A stretch of 64,000 nt of DNA from Phytophthora hibernalis (GCA_012656075.1 JAAKBF010000122.1:147645-211644), one strand, 5' to 3'. Shown: positions 43,850 to 54,959, counted from the first letter of the stretch. The notes: generated from the sequence alone by a model not told the origin. Translations and numbers: made by a program.

Positions 43850-44136
43850 CTCCACCGCTCATGCCTGCTTGCTGGCGAGGCAGTATTTCTCTTCATGTCC
43901 AGCTGGTTCGTTTGCTGGAGTGGAGTATTCCTCTCCTGGTAGATTTTGATATCTTTGTTAGGCATGCACAGGCGGCACCTGCGGCATCGTGCCGTATTTT
44001 CGCCAAGACGCAGTGATGAGACATCAAAAATTTGCTTTCTTGGTCAAAGGTGTTGGAAGTCGTGCAAGACCGTTCGAGTACTTCACCATTGCTGAAGCCG
44101 CAGCATGCACATTGAGAGTAACTCGTGAACGCGCGA
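43850..44136 (+). pseudogene. 3' relic of an NRT2 gene
   Basis: Weak but ordered similarity to the NRT2 C-terminal part: LLAGEAVFLFMSSWFVCWSG (compare AGQTVFLYWFSTTKNISAS) at 43870, then VKGVGSRARPFEYFTIAEAA (compare FKGVGDRQKSFAYLSIFVAV) at 44043. The nitrate signature region is deleted. It lies between two NRT2 genes that point at each other. Confidence 0.6.
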
Positions 44137-44218
44137 GTTCCTCATCGCCAACCACAGCTTCTAACTCGAACAACATTTCAATAAGCTTCACGAGATTACC
44201 ATACATAATCCTTCGGTA

Positions 44219-45784
44219 TTACAAATAGACCCCACTCTTTGGTTCTGCATCGTCTGTGGCTCGCGAACCATTATCAGAGAATTCCTTGCTCCACAGTGCC
44301 AGCTCACCGTTTACATGAATGACAATGGACGACAGAGTAGCCACTGCGACGAAGATGCTGAGGTACGCGAACGATTTCTGCCGATCACCAACTCCTTTGA
44401 AGAAAAGCCCAAGCGAGAGCACCCACATTTCCCCCAGCGCCAACAAAACCCGACGTAGCTCCTGTATACTCAGGAAGTACATAAGGTACGATAGCGTACG
44501 TACTACCCGTGCAGCCTTGGACGAAAATGCCAAAGAAAATAAGCAACGGAATGCTGGCCGAGATGTTTTTGGTGGTGCTGAACCAGTAGAGGAAGACAGT
44601 TTGGCCAGCAAAAGCACAAACTGCACCGCTATTCGGCCTTTCATGGCATGGCGGCGGTTTGCAACATCCGAAAAGTACCCACCCAGTGCTCGTGCGAAGA
44701 TGCACATTAACCCGAACAGCGATGAAATGAGTGTAGCATTACTCTGCGTGAGCTGACGGCAAGAGTTTGCGTCCGAGTTTGCGTCACAGTCCGGGTTAAC
44801 AAAATCCTCGTAGTAATACAGACTCAGGACGTTGTGTACTTGCAGCTCAATGCCGAAGGAACAGGCGTATTGAAATGCCAGGATCCACGTGACCGGCAGC
44901 TTGGCCACGAGCAGGAGTCCTTGCTTCATATCAACAGCAGGCTTCGTGGCTGCAGTTGAGATAGCCTGGTTCTTCCGAAGGTCTTTGTATTGTCCCTGTG
45001 GGCAGTCGTCCGAGTTGAAATAGAGCGCGACACCAATAATGACCATGAAGACTGCCGGGAAGAGGAGAGCAACTCGCCAGCCCATGTTGTCCGACAGAGC
45101 TCCACCCGTGGTCACGAGGTTGAACAGCTGAGGCGTGATCAGTGTCGTGGCTCCAGCACCGAGGTTACCCCAGCCGGCAGCCAGGGCGTTTGCACTCCCA
45201 CAACTTCCTTGGAAAACATGGTCGACGTCCAGTACGTCGTTGCGATGAAGGAGCACCCAACGAGACCGATGAAAAACCGAGCGAACATCAGTCCCGTGTA
45301 GCTTGTCACGAGTGCCGCGGAAGCCACGGGGATAGCTCCAACGACTAAGCACCGCCTGCACGGTCCGGGAACCGTAGCGGTCACACATGGGTCCGCCCAC
45401 GGCACGTCCGAGAATGGTGCTCGCCACCGACACGATGTTGGAGTTGGACACCTGGTCGGCCGTCAGTCCGAGCTCCTTCTTGATGGTCGGCATGAGTGGA
45501 GGGATGGAGAACCACCCGAAGAAGGCGAAGAAGAAGGACAACCAGGCGTAGTGGAAGGCCCGCATGTGCGGTCGTGCCACACTCAGGAGCTTGATCTCGA
45601 TGGCCTTGTCATCTTGCAATGGATCGGTTCGGATCGGGAATACCGTTCGACGTTGGTGCACGTCGGCTTGGTCTGACGGTGTCTTGTAGTAAGCATCAAC
45701 TGGAGACTCACTCCTATGAACGGAGATGACATGAGCTCTTGGTGCTGCATTGGGAGTTTGGGAAGAACTTGAAAGCTGTTGCAA
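44219..45784 (-). CDS. NRT2/NNP-family nitrate transporter (copy 2, four indels)
   Basis: Nitrate transporter ending NGSRATDDAEPKSGVYL. It has SNSNIVSVASTILGRAVGGP with the helix 2 arginine, AAGWGNLGAG, and CIFARALGGYFSD. Relative to the intact copy at 61170-62693, one base is missing near 45200 (CCCC to CCC) and two near 45345; together these restore frame after about 50 wrong residues. A second compensated pair of breaks scrambles about 44450-44620, where the alternative frame still reads STTKNISASIPLLIFFGIFV and FVGAGGNVGALAW. The true start is unclear: the open frame begins with TTG 45784 and no in-frame ATG precedes the conserved part. The segment 44835-45620 is almost identical to 61801-62587. 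Confidence 0.88.
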   Translation of the reverse strand: MQQLSSSSQTPNAAPRAHVISVHRSESPVDAYYKTPSDQADVHQRRTVFPIRTDPLQDDKAIEIKLLSVARPHMRAFHYAWLSFFFAFFGWFSIPPLMPTIKKELGLTADQVSNSNIVSVASTILGRAVGGPMCDRYGSRTVQAVLSRWSYPRGFRGTRDKLHGTDVRSVFHRSRWVLLHRNDVLDVDHVFQGSCGSANALAAGWGNLGAGATTLITPQLFNLVTTGGALSDNMGWRVALLFPAVFMVIIGVALYFNSDDCPQGQYKDLRKNQAISTAATKPAVDMKQGLLLVAKLPVTWILAFQYACSFGIELQVHNVLSLYYYEDFVNPDCDANSDANSCRQLTQSNATLISSLFGLMCIFARALGGYFSDVANRRHAMKGRIAVQFVLLLAKLSSSTGSAPPKTSRPAFRCLFSLAFSSKAARVVRTLSYLMYFLSIQELRRVLLALGEMWVLSLGLFFKGVGDRQKSFAYLSIFVAVATLSSIVIHVNGELALWSKEFSDNGSRATDDAEPKSGVYL

Positions 45785-45970
45785 TGGACTGGAGAATGGT
45801 AAAAGTGATCCGACGATTGAAAGAGTTAATTGCAGAGGAGGTGAACGGCTTTATGGGAGGAGATTCATTCGGAATGCAACGCACTGCGGATGAGGTCTGC
45901 ACGATAATAAAACGGAGGAGGACGCCCCGGCTTTACCTTTATAACTTCCATTGTGCAAATGTGAATTATT

Positions 45971-46324
45971 TTAATAAAATAACGTAGTGTTGAAGACACT
46001 TAGGCATGCTGTGACTACAGAACACGGGTAAATTATTCGGTGTGTGCAGCCAAGTGTATACTTCTTGATCAGGTCGGACAGGTGCATGACATCGTTTATC
46101 TCGCGCCTGATCTCGGCCTCCACCACCTCATCGAAGCTGAAGTTCACCAAGCTGGGAAGGTAGGCATCGACTATTATTGCTGCAGAGTTAAGCTTACCTG
46201 TACATGTCTGTTGGCTGTGGGTGGCGTCCAAACTGCACACCAACTCTCCGACACAATGCACTAAGCTTTCGTTCCCAGTGAAAACTATTGTATGCAGCTG
46301 TCCAGAGCGACGTGATGCGTCCAA
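45971..46324 (-). CDS. Unknown ORF (117 codons)
   Basis: Open frame with a protein-like centre (IIVDAYLPSLVNFSFDEVVE, then AEIRREINDVMHLSDLIKKY). It could be the last exon of a gene (GTAAGC and CTGCAG signals occur near 46190) or part of an NRT2 flank. Not recognised. Confidence 0.25.
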   Translation of the reverse strand: MDASRRSGQLHTIVFTGNESLVHCVGELVCSLDATHSQQTCTGKLNSAAIIVDAYLPSLVNFSFDEVVEAEIRREINDVMHLSDLIKKYTLGCTHRIIYPCSVVTACLSVFNTTLFY

Positions 46325-47919
46325 TGTGCCTCAGGTCCCTACGCTACAGTCGGACTTTGTATCGCGGTAAGCTCTCTATCACGCTTCAAACCCAACCCAA
46401 CGTGGTGTTAACATTCGTTATTGATCGTTGAGGACAGGCTTCAAATGTGGTGCTGCTGCTGGTATCGCGTTTCGGGTTCGTTCCTGTTCCTCCTCACTTC
46501 GCTTTCCGCCTCGAATCACTCGAGCAAACTGCTCAACTTCCTTTTTGGTACAACTTCATGTCGAGAGCGCAACACACGCTGATCGATCTCGGGTACGGAT
46601 ATTCCATTTCCAAGCGCACCGATATGGTCGCCGAAACCCCGCGGTCACCACTTGATTTGGGGATACCCGGCATACCGAGAATCGCTGGTCACAAGTCCAA
46701 TTCGTACCAGGGAATGCCAGCCGACCCGTATCATCGTGTTCCAGTGCTGCAGTCGAATCGACCTCGTCAGTTCTCCTTCGACATTTGCACCGACCCGCAC
46801 CAGGGTGACAAAGCCACCGAAATTCGGCTACTCAGCTTCGCGAGACCGCACATGTGAGCCTTTCACTACTCGTGGTTGTCGTTCTTTATCGCCTTCTTTG
46901 GCTGGTTCTCGATTCCACCGATCATGCCCACCATCAAGAAGCAATTGAAGCTCACTGAAGACCAGGTTTCTAACTCCAACATCGTGTCGCTCGCCAGTAC
47001 AATCATCGGGCGTCTCATTGTCGGCCCGCTCTGTGATCGCTACGGCGCCCGCACGGCTCAAGCAGTGCTTCTGGTCGTGGGAGCAATCCCCGTCGCGTCG
47101 GCAACACTTGTAACGAGCTACACGGGACTCATGTGCGCACGTTTCTTCATCGGTCTCGTCGGGTGAACGTTTGTGGCTACTGCGTACTGGACGTCGACCA
47201 TGTTCTCACATGAGGTTGTTGGTAGTGCCAACGCCATCTCGTGTGGCTGGGAAACTTGGGTGCAGGGGTGACGTATTTGGTGACTCCGCTGGTTTTTGAT
47301 CTCATTACCATCGACGGCACCATCTCGGACAACTACGGATGGCGCATGGCACTGCTGCTTCCTGCCATACTGATGATCGCAGTTGGAATTTGCACGTATT
47401 TGTTCTCGGATGACTGTCCTCAAGGCAACTACGTCGACCTCTAGCGCAATCACGTAATGGCAGACCGAGCCAAATCGGAGCTGTACTACGGCTTCCTCGC
47501 TGTTGCGAGACAGCCCGTGGCCTGGATTCTTGCCTTTCAGTACGCGTGCTGCTTTGGTGTCGAGCTACAAGTGCACAATGTGCTCAGTCTGTACCACTAT
47601 GAAGATTTCAAAATCACCGGGTGTGATGCAGCCTCCGACGCAAACGAATGTCGTCTACTGACTCAGACCAAAGCCAGCGCGATTTCATCCTGCTTTGGCT
47701 TGATGTGCATCTTCGCGCGAGGGATATGCGTCAGACGTCGCAAACCGGCACTACGACATGAAAGGCCGCATCACGATGCAGTTGCTGTGTTTGGCCTTGC
47801 AGTCTGCGTTCCTGTACCTTTACAGTCAGCTTCGTGTGTTGGCTTGGAGCATACCATGCCTTGTCCTCTTCGGCTTCTTTGCTCATGCATTTACAGGGAC
47901 GACGTATGGTATTGCGCCG

Positions 47920-49942
47920 CAGTGCCCGGAAAAATAATTTAATGTCAATAGTAATGATATTGAAGCTTGTAAATAATTAACTATTGGATGAGAATACCGT
48001 GAAGCATTATTGAAATTCAGAACCAATATACTACTTTTGGTTTTGAACCGGTTCGGTCACACGGACCGAGCCAAAACTATGTTCAGTGGCTGCGAAAGCA
48101 GCAGAGATGTAGGTGATAGCAAGGCTTACTATCTTGCTGCAAGCGGGTCCTATAAGCGCCCATCCCGCTCTAGAAGATTCGTTATTCATTTTGCAATCTC
48201 CCAAGCCACCATGGTCACCACCACCACCCGCGACCTGTTCCATTTTTTCTTTGCTGCTGACAAGGATCATCACTTGGTCTGCAACGGCTGTGGAACGCGG
48301 CGCAAGCAGCTCCCTTCAGTGGCTACGCCAATCTGATGAGCCACTTGAAGGATAAGCATCCCGATTTCAAGCGGGATTACGAGGTCCACCTGAGCAGACA
48401 GGCGGGGTCTCTTTCGGCGCACGGGTTCGTTAGCCCAGAGGCAGCCAACATGTACCGCTGGATGGAGTGGGTTGTTTTCCGCAACATGCCTCTGTCTGAG
48501 GTCGATGATTCCCTCACTAGGGCTATGTCCAAGCTGAAGCCTGTTTGCTCGAAGACTCTCAAGACCTATCTCGCCGCCACTGTCGTGGCCGTAGAGCGCA
48601 AGATCACCGCTGAATTTTCCGGACCTTACGGTATCATGTTCGACAGGGTGGACCCACTACTTGGAGCACTATGTAGCTCTTTGCTGTCTAGTGGGCCGAC
48701 GGTGAGTTGAAGCAGCCGCTCTTGGCGATCGCAAGGGGACCAGACCGCCCAGTCGCACTGCGAGTTCATGAAGAAAATTGCCGCCATTTTTGGCCAATCA
48801 CCGGAATCCATGGCGTTTCTGATTGGCGATAATTGTGCCACGAACCGCGCGGCTGCGACACGACTGGGTGTTCCTCTGATTGGTTGTGCGTCGCACCGGT
48901 TCAATTTGGCTGCCAACGTTTTTCTCGAAGCGCACATGGATGAAGTGGACGCAGTAAGCTCCTTGATGCTGGCACTACGCACGGTCAACAACCGTGCTGC
49001 CCTGCGGCAGCACACGGAGCTGACACCGCTCCGCCCCAACGTGACGCGCTGGAGCTCGGTCTAAACCATGATCTCTCGGTACGTGCGCATTCGTGATGGT
49101 GCAAAGAAAGTGTAGCCTGTTTTCGATAGTTTCCCAAGGCAGCGATGCATCGTCGGATCGAAGCCCTCTGAAGGACCTCCGCGTTTTTGACAGCGTGACG
49201 GTCAAGCTGCAAGCGGAGGATTTGTCGCTCGTGGATGTGCGTGCGCTGTTTGACTCCGTCATAGAGCGGTTTCCCTCCATGAAGCCTTATCTCAAGGCGA
49301 CTGCCAATGTCGTGCACTCACCGGTATTTGAAGCAGCAGCAGTCAAGGTATACTACTCTGTTGCTACGTGGTTGATACTGCTAATATTAATTGGATGTAC
49401 TATTTGCTGACAGGCTATCAATGGCGAACGGATGTCTGTCGCTCAGCGCGAGGCCAAAAAAGTTTGATAAGGCGGTGATGGCCTCCGGTGCGAAGCGCAA
49501 GAGACTCGAAAAGCGGACAAGCAGCAAGAAGAGGACTTTGCCACTGCTGTCCTGAGAGAAAGGACGAAGGTGACAGCCACTCAGACGTCGCCGCTGTACT
49601 CGGACCTGCTGCTCCAACTACCTCCAACGAGCAACCCCTGTGAGCGGCTGTTCTCGCAAGCGAAACTGGTGGTGACACCGCAGCGAGCGTCGCTGCTACC
49701 GGTTAACGTGGAGATGCTACTCTTCTTGCGTACGAACAGAAGCTACTGGGACGTCGGCACTGTTTTTTATGTACCGCAGCAGATGTGAAGTTGTTCTTCA
49801 AACTGAGGTGGCTAGTCGTAAGTACAAGCAATACATTGATATTTTCCCAATAATTAACTATTCCTCGTCAGCGTACGCCTTTAACTATTATTGTGGATCG
49901 GTGCAGGTCAGATAAATATGATACGGTATTTTCCGAGCACTG
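47920..49942. mobile_element. hAT element with terminal repeats and 8-base target duplication
   Basis: The left end CAGTGCCCGGAAAAATA and the inverted right end CAGTGCTCGGAAAATA are imperfect terminal repeats. The flanking 8-mers TTGCGCCG (47912-47919) and TTGTGGCG (49943-49950) are a target duplication with two differences. Removing the element and one 8-mer restores the NRT2 reading GIAPYLCPEF. Confidence 0.92.
48210..49788 (+). pseudogene. hAT transposase inside the NRT2 pseudogene
   Basis: BED-type zinc finger (VCNGCGTRRK, then SHLKDKHPDFK, 48278-48375); hAT core with LIGDNCATNRAAATRLGVPL and GCASHRFNLAANVF (48820-48930); C-terminal dimerisation domain LLLQLPPTSNPCERLFSQAK (49607-49668) ending YVPQQM. 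A probable intron with GTATAC...GCTGACAG lies at 49349-49413. Frame breaks near 48320 and 48700, a TAA after TRWSSV at 49062 and a break near 49540 suggest inactivity, though some may be introns or errors. Confidence 0.85.
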
Positions 49943-50211
49943 TTGTGGCGTACCTCTGTCCCGAATTCACCGGCGTGACTTCAGGGATCGTGGGGGCTGA
50001 GGGCAATATGGGCGGCCTTGCATGGGGCTTTCTCTTCAAGGAGTGGCCAGTCGTGTGAGTACTTGAGTTTCTCGTCGCTTCATCGGCGGCGTCGGCGACT
50101 TTTATCAAGATTCACGGTGAGCGCTCATTGTGGTCCCAAGGAGGTGGAGTGAGCAGCAATGGCCGACGGCACGGTGACTATAGTCACAACGGCTCGGCGA
50201 GTAATTGGTAA

Positions 50212-51012
50212 GAGGTCGTATTGAAATGGTACGCATAGTCAAATGGGGGAAGATTGAAATAGTAGAGAGGTGTCGTAGTCAAGTTTTCCATTCCCATTAC
50301 CGTATCGCAAATGTCATATCCAGCAACTTGTTGTACCCGACACGTCAAATTAGCCAATAAGAATAGAGAAAATGGCATACTTCAAAACGAATGTCATATC
50401 CGACACCAAATTGTTGGACAGCAAACCGGGACACTTTAGTTGGACAGAAAAGCAAGCACCTTCAGACTCCTTATCTCGATATCACTACACATGTACGCGA
50501 TGAGCAAGGGAAGTCACAAAACGTCGGGCTTGCTGCAGATTGACCACGTCGTCGAACGCTTATACAACCTAGAACTGCTAGATAAGGAAGTGGGCAAAGT
50601 GTTCACCATGTTGTTAATAACATTGAATACGCCGACGTTAAGCTTGATATCAACCTTGTCTACCATTTGCTGCCTCCCTACCCACGCGGGCGCACACACG
50701 CGCATGGTTCGAGTATTATCTTGTAGGAATCCTTTTGCGCGCTGAATTCAGTGATGCGACCAGATTTACTTCAACTTGACCTTTTGTCCGGAAGATCTGT
50801 CCCATTCAATGGCCACCATTTGTTAGAATATTCCTCAAATCGTTGCAAACATGATTATCAGATATGACAGGATAATCATGCGAATTTGTCTGCTGGATAT
50901 GACACTTGCGATACGGTACCTCAACCTGATCTATAATGTTACATAAATTATACATTTAACCGAACTCTGTGGGAAATCTCATGTAGAAAACTGAAATCTG
51001 TGGGAGACTTAC
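50212..51012. other. Intergenic, no gene seen
   Basis: No supported gene; short frames only. Confidence 0.45.
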
Positions 51013-51302
51013 ACTCCGCGCCAGGTTAAATCAGCCACCGTAACTCTGTCAATATTTCGAGACCATCCTAACGATTAACTTGATTTTTGTAAGTACCTAC
51101 ATGGCTGATATAATGTGGCGCAGTGCCAAAATGGCCACTTGTGTGGGATCCATGCCAAGGATTGCTAAAACCAGCGCGTTAACACAAGTAACGTATTTTG
51201 ACCAATCATAGATCGAACATATCCAAACAGCAAGCGTCAACTCAAAATATTGACAGAGTTACAGTAACAAATAGGGGCGGCTGATTTAACCTGGCGCGGA
51301 GT
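51013..51302. repeat. MITE-like repeat with terminal inverted repeats
   Basis: The ends ACTCCGCGCCAGGTTAAATC and its inverse (GATTTAACCTGGCGCGGAGT) bound 290 bases without coding potential. Inside them TAACTCTGTCAATATTT is also inverted. No clear target duplication was seen. Confidence 0.75.
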
Positions 51303-51371
51303 CAACCACAGACAATTGGTTGGCAGCCAAGTCTTCATTCCCTCTAAACTATACAGCTACATACATTACAT

Positions 51372-52007
51372 ATGAGCGACGAAAAGCGCAGGAACTACTC
51401 GAACGAAGAAGACGTGGCGCTGCTGCGCCAAGTTCTCAGTGATCGGCCCTTTCAAGCCCCGCGAGGCAAAATCACCGGCGCGTGGGATGCTCTCGCTGCA
51501 AGCTTGTGGCAGACGACTCGTTTCCACGGCCCAAGTTGATCGGTAAAAACGCGCAATCTCGATTTGATAAGCTTGTCAAGATAAGACGACAGGAAAATGA
51601 GGAGAGCAGGGCAGCCTCGGGCGTTTTCGAGGAGGAGACCGAGAAGGCTTTGCTGCTCGACGAGCTGGTCGAGCTCGTCGACGACCACACTGAGTCGGTG
51701 TGCTGCGAAGGCCGCAGACACTCTCAAGCGCTAGCGCGACGAGGAAGCGTCTGCAATAACCAGGCGCCTCGCAATGGAGACGCTTCGAGAAGAACAGGAG
51801 CGCTCGCCGCAAGGTGAGCGGCTGAAGCGAGAAGAAATGCTGAAGGGCATGCTGCTAGGGCTGAAGGAGAAGGAACTGCAAGACAAAGGGAAGCCAGGGA
51901 GCTCTTGGCGTCGCAGCGGGAAAAGGATCGAGTCCACATGCTTGCTGTAGTTCAGGCCATGTCGAAAAGCATTGTTGACTTGATTAGTCTGAGCAAGAAG
52001 GACTGAT
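51372..52007 (+). pseudogene. Myb/SANT-like protein, probably of a PIF/Harbinger element
   Basis: It starts MSDEKRRNYSNEEDVALLRQ, a Myb/SANT-like DNA-binding domain, and continues after a frameshift near 51533 as KLIGKNAQSRFDKLVKIRRQ and a charged region, ending in coiled-coil-like sequence near 52000 in a further frame. PIF/Harbinger elements typically encode such a Myb-like partner beside their DDE nuclease, which is found just downstream on the opposite strand. It could instead be a member of the expanded oomycete Myb-like family. Confidence 0.6.
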
Positions 52008-52189
52008 CTTAAGGACTGAGCTTAATACAGCTAAGAAGAGGGAATTATATTTATGGAGTTAAGAATTCGTCTAATGATGGGGGCCTAGTCCAAAGTACTC
52101 ACTTATCTGGTTACCACCATAGTAGCAACAATGATAGTTTAGCAGAAACATACGTTCTTGCCCACGGTGAGAGTCGAATTTTAGCTATT

Positions 52190-52440
52190 TTTGTAGTCGA
52201 CGATCGCAAACTGTGTCTTGAGATCACCGAACTTCCACTCCACAGATTCTCTGACTGATCTCATCATCTTGTTGAACTTCTTCGTATTCGCCGATACTCT
52301 AGCGCCCTTGAAGCCCGACACGAGAAACGTCTGGATTCCATAGGCTGGGTCGCCGTAGATAGTCTAGCCATTTAATACATCGTGGTGGTCCGCCATATAA
52401 TCAGCGATCTTGCTTTCACGCAGAATTGTGATGTCATGCC
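52190..52440 (-). pseudogene. PIF/Harbinger DDE_Tnp_4 nuclease fragment
   Basis: The minus strand reads KIADYMADHHDVLNG, a TAG, then TIYGDPAYGIQTFLVSGFKG and FNKMMRSVRESVEWKFGDLK. YGDPAYG and RxxVEWxFG are hallmarks of the Harbinger transposase-derived DDE_Tnp_4 domain. Only this C-terminal part remains, with an in-frame stop. Confidence 0.8.
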
Positions 52441-53077
52441 GAGGAATGTACTAGCACTTTCCAATATCCCTGCTCTGGAACGAAGGTACGCTACGATGAG
52501 AGATTACGTTGATGACACTGACAACGCCGCCGCGGAACTACTGGCGGAGGTGGAATCGGAGTTGGATGACCAAGCGGCTGAAGAGGTTAACAATGTCTTC
52601 ATTTCAGTGAAGGAAGTGCGCGAGTTTGTCCCAGGAGAAGAGCCGGTGGCCGCAGTCTTTATTTCGGTGATCATGTGCGTCTTGACGTCTCAGCGTCTTC
52701 AAAAAAACGCGGTACCCGTGTTACGCATATCGATGGCTTCATGGAACCGCATTTCAAGCCGCACAGCCGTCAGCTGAACCGGATGGACACGTTTTGTCGT
52801 GGTTCTCGTGTGCCTCAGGTCACCGTGCGGAACCTAAAGCTTCGTTCTGCTGGCCGACCGTGCTTCCAACCCGGTGTCATTTACGAGCTGAAAAATGCAC
52901 ACGCTGAAGTTCTACCATGATATGGTTCAGGAAGCATGCAGGAGCTGGGCACTGTAAACCCGGGACTGTTTCAAGCGTTTTCCGACTTCGACATGGCTAA
53001 GCGTGCGATAATTGATCCTCCTGCTCGGACGCTGCACGATGATGCAAAGGAAGAGGGCGGGAAAGACATGGTCTAGT
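52436..53077 (+). pseudogene. Unknown gene of about 213 codons, frameshift and in-frame stop
   Basis: It starts MPRNVLALSNIPALERRYAT, acidic in the middle (AAELLAEVESELDDQAAEEV). It changes frame near 52665 to HVRLDVSASSKKRGTRVTHI, has a TGA at 52918 (likely from CGA), and continues as YGSGSMQELGTVNPGLFQAF to a final TAG at 53075. The continuity over three segments supports one former gene. Family not recognised. Confidence 0.5.
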
Positions 53078-53539
53078 TGGGACTGAAAGGAAGTTAGCTG
53101 AATCGCGTTGTACAAGCTTAAGGTTTGGATGTTAGGTTTCATATATCTTTTCTCGGCGACCCAGATAGAAGCGTGTAAACAAATTATTGTAGTCGTACCG
53201 TGTTGTGCTGTTATGAATTGTATCGTTTGTGCTGTTGTAGCCTAGAAAAACCGAAGGCGAAAAACTTAAGTAGACGGCGTTGTTTGCGTTTCCTACATGC
53301 CTTGGGGCTATCTACGCTTTCGTCGTCATTCTTGTTTTTCTCGGATCTGCGCAGGTTGGAAGTGCGAGAAGTGGCCGATGACCAGGAAGTGGGCTATTCA
53401 AACATCACCTGGTGGGTTCTTTACTCCTTGCGAGTGAGATCGGTACAGTCAGACACGTTATACACACAATCAGGTGAGCTTGCTTGCCAAAAGCGATGTC
53501 AATGCAGGCTTCTAAACGATGTATTGTTGTTTACGGCAG

Positions 53540-54465
53540 CTCTTCGAATCCAGAACAATTATTCAGGCGTATGCAGAGCACGAGCCAATTAGCAGCAATA
53601 TCTACGTGAATCACGCAAGCAAAAGGCTTGATGAGGTACCAGCTGACTGTTTGTCTATCTCTCTACGTCCTCGACGACTAACATCCAGTGAAAGGATGAA
53701 GTTCCTTTTGCTCATGCTCACAAAGTGATGTTGGAGTGTCATGTGCGTATGAATGCGAAAACCGGACGGTAAGGAAAGCTAGAATCACTACCTCTGTTGT
53801 GACAGTCAATGATGAACAATTTTGTGGAGGCCAGATGCAGATTGAATTGTGAAGGGTTACTGTAACACTGGTGCACAATGCGGAAATCAGCAGTTTCAGT
53901 TGGAACAATACGCAGTTCTTTCACTCGGGAAATTGGAAGACAAGGGAATTATGTTGGTAGCCGACGACTTCATTACGCAGGGTGACTTCATTATTGAGTA
54001 CACTGGCGAGGTTCTCAGTGAGGCGAAATATTTCAGCCGTCGTAAGGAACTATGAATACCTTGGAAAGAGGGTTTTTATCACTTATTGTGGTTAATTTTG
54101 TGTGCGATAGGAATCTTGCGGCTCCAGAAACTACTACGGTATTCGTCTTAGTGAGGGTGAGATTATTGACGCCTGCAACAAGGGCTCGATGTCCCGGTTT
54201 GCGAATCACAGCTGCAATCCGAACGCTACGATGGAGAAATGGGATGTAAACGGCGAAACGTGCTTCGGATTGTTCGCAAGGTCATCGATTGCTAGTGGGT
54301 AAGAAATAACGTTCAATTATGCATCTTTCAACCCTGAATTATCGGTACGTGGCCCTGGTAGTATGTCCGGGGTTTGCTTGATAGCTATTTAACACTCTGA
54401 TTTAATGTGCAGTCCATGAGATGCGCCTGTGGGGCGAATTGCTACATGGGATTTATTCCTTCGTA
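53540..54465 (+). pseudogene. SET-domain histone methyltransferase relic (AWS-SET-post-SET)
   Basis: Elements in order: SSNIYVNHASKRLDEVPADC (53594), an AWS-like GYCNTGAQCGNQQFQ (53855), SET start ADDFITQGDFIIEYTGEVLS (53960-54020), a probable intron GTAAGG...GCGATAG, SET core IIDACNKGSMSRFANHSCNP (54155-54215) and EITFNYASFN, a second intron at about 54342-54412, then post-SET MRCACGANCYMGF (54420). The AWS-SET-post-SET order is that of H3K36 methyltransferases (Set2/ASH1 type), which act on chromatin. A TAA replaces the residue before EITFNY, and frame breaks occur upstream, so it is probably dead. Confidence 0.72.
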
Positions 54466-54959
54466 AGTGGTGGTCAGCGTAGGTAGGGACTATCAGTGAA
54501 AACACACTGAGAGTCCAAAGCTCTACGGCTTTGAGAGGTCGAAAGTCCTTCGAAGGAAGTCGTACTACTGATAATAATTTGTTGTGCTCGAATATTGCAT
54601 TTTTTATTCGTTGCTTGGTCCTGTAGTTCCCACTATATACTCATTTGTGGCAGCAATGCAAAGGTTACATCCGTCGGGCCCATTAGACGTGCGTACGATG
54701 GCACTTCACTACCCGACGGGTGGGTATTGTCGACGAAGCTCATGTACTTCGCGAATGTGTGGTGAGAGCGCATAAGGCATACGAGTATGCTTTGATGAGT
54801 ATTGCTAGTGGTTCTTCCCTAGAAGACAGTAAGCTACGCGGCTTCGGGCTCCAGCTAGTGCAGCACGCTAATCTCACCCGTTGAATACGACTAGATAGAA
54901 CTATGGAGGTGTAAATGATGCGGTCTGTTTTGTGGAGCATAGGCACTAGCCGCTGCTGT

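Larger units (their letters stand above)
46624..50211 (+). pseudogene. NRT2 nitrate transporter pseudogene split by a hAT insertion
   Basis: The 5' part 46624-47919 reads MVAETPRSPLDLGIPGIPRI to the conserved core: TIIGRLIVGPLCDRYGAR, GWGNLGAG, LSLYHYEDFK, CIFARG. It carries in-frame stops at about 46855, 47164 and 47442 and frame breaks near 47250 and 47730. The reading is cut after GIAP at 47919 and resumes at 49951 with YLCPEFTGVTSGIVGAEGNM and GGLAWGFLF, ending near 50211. Between lie 2023 bases of a hAT element. Stops from single substitutions, unlike the homopolymer indels of the other copies, argue that this copy is truly dead. Confidence 0.92.
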
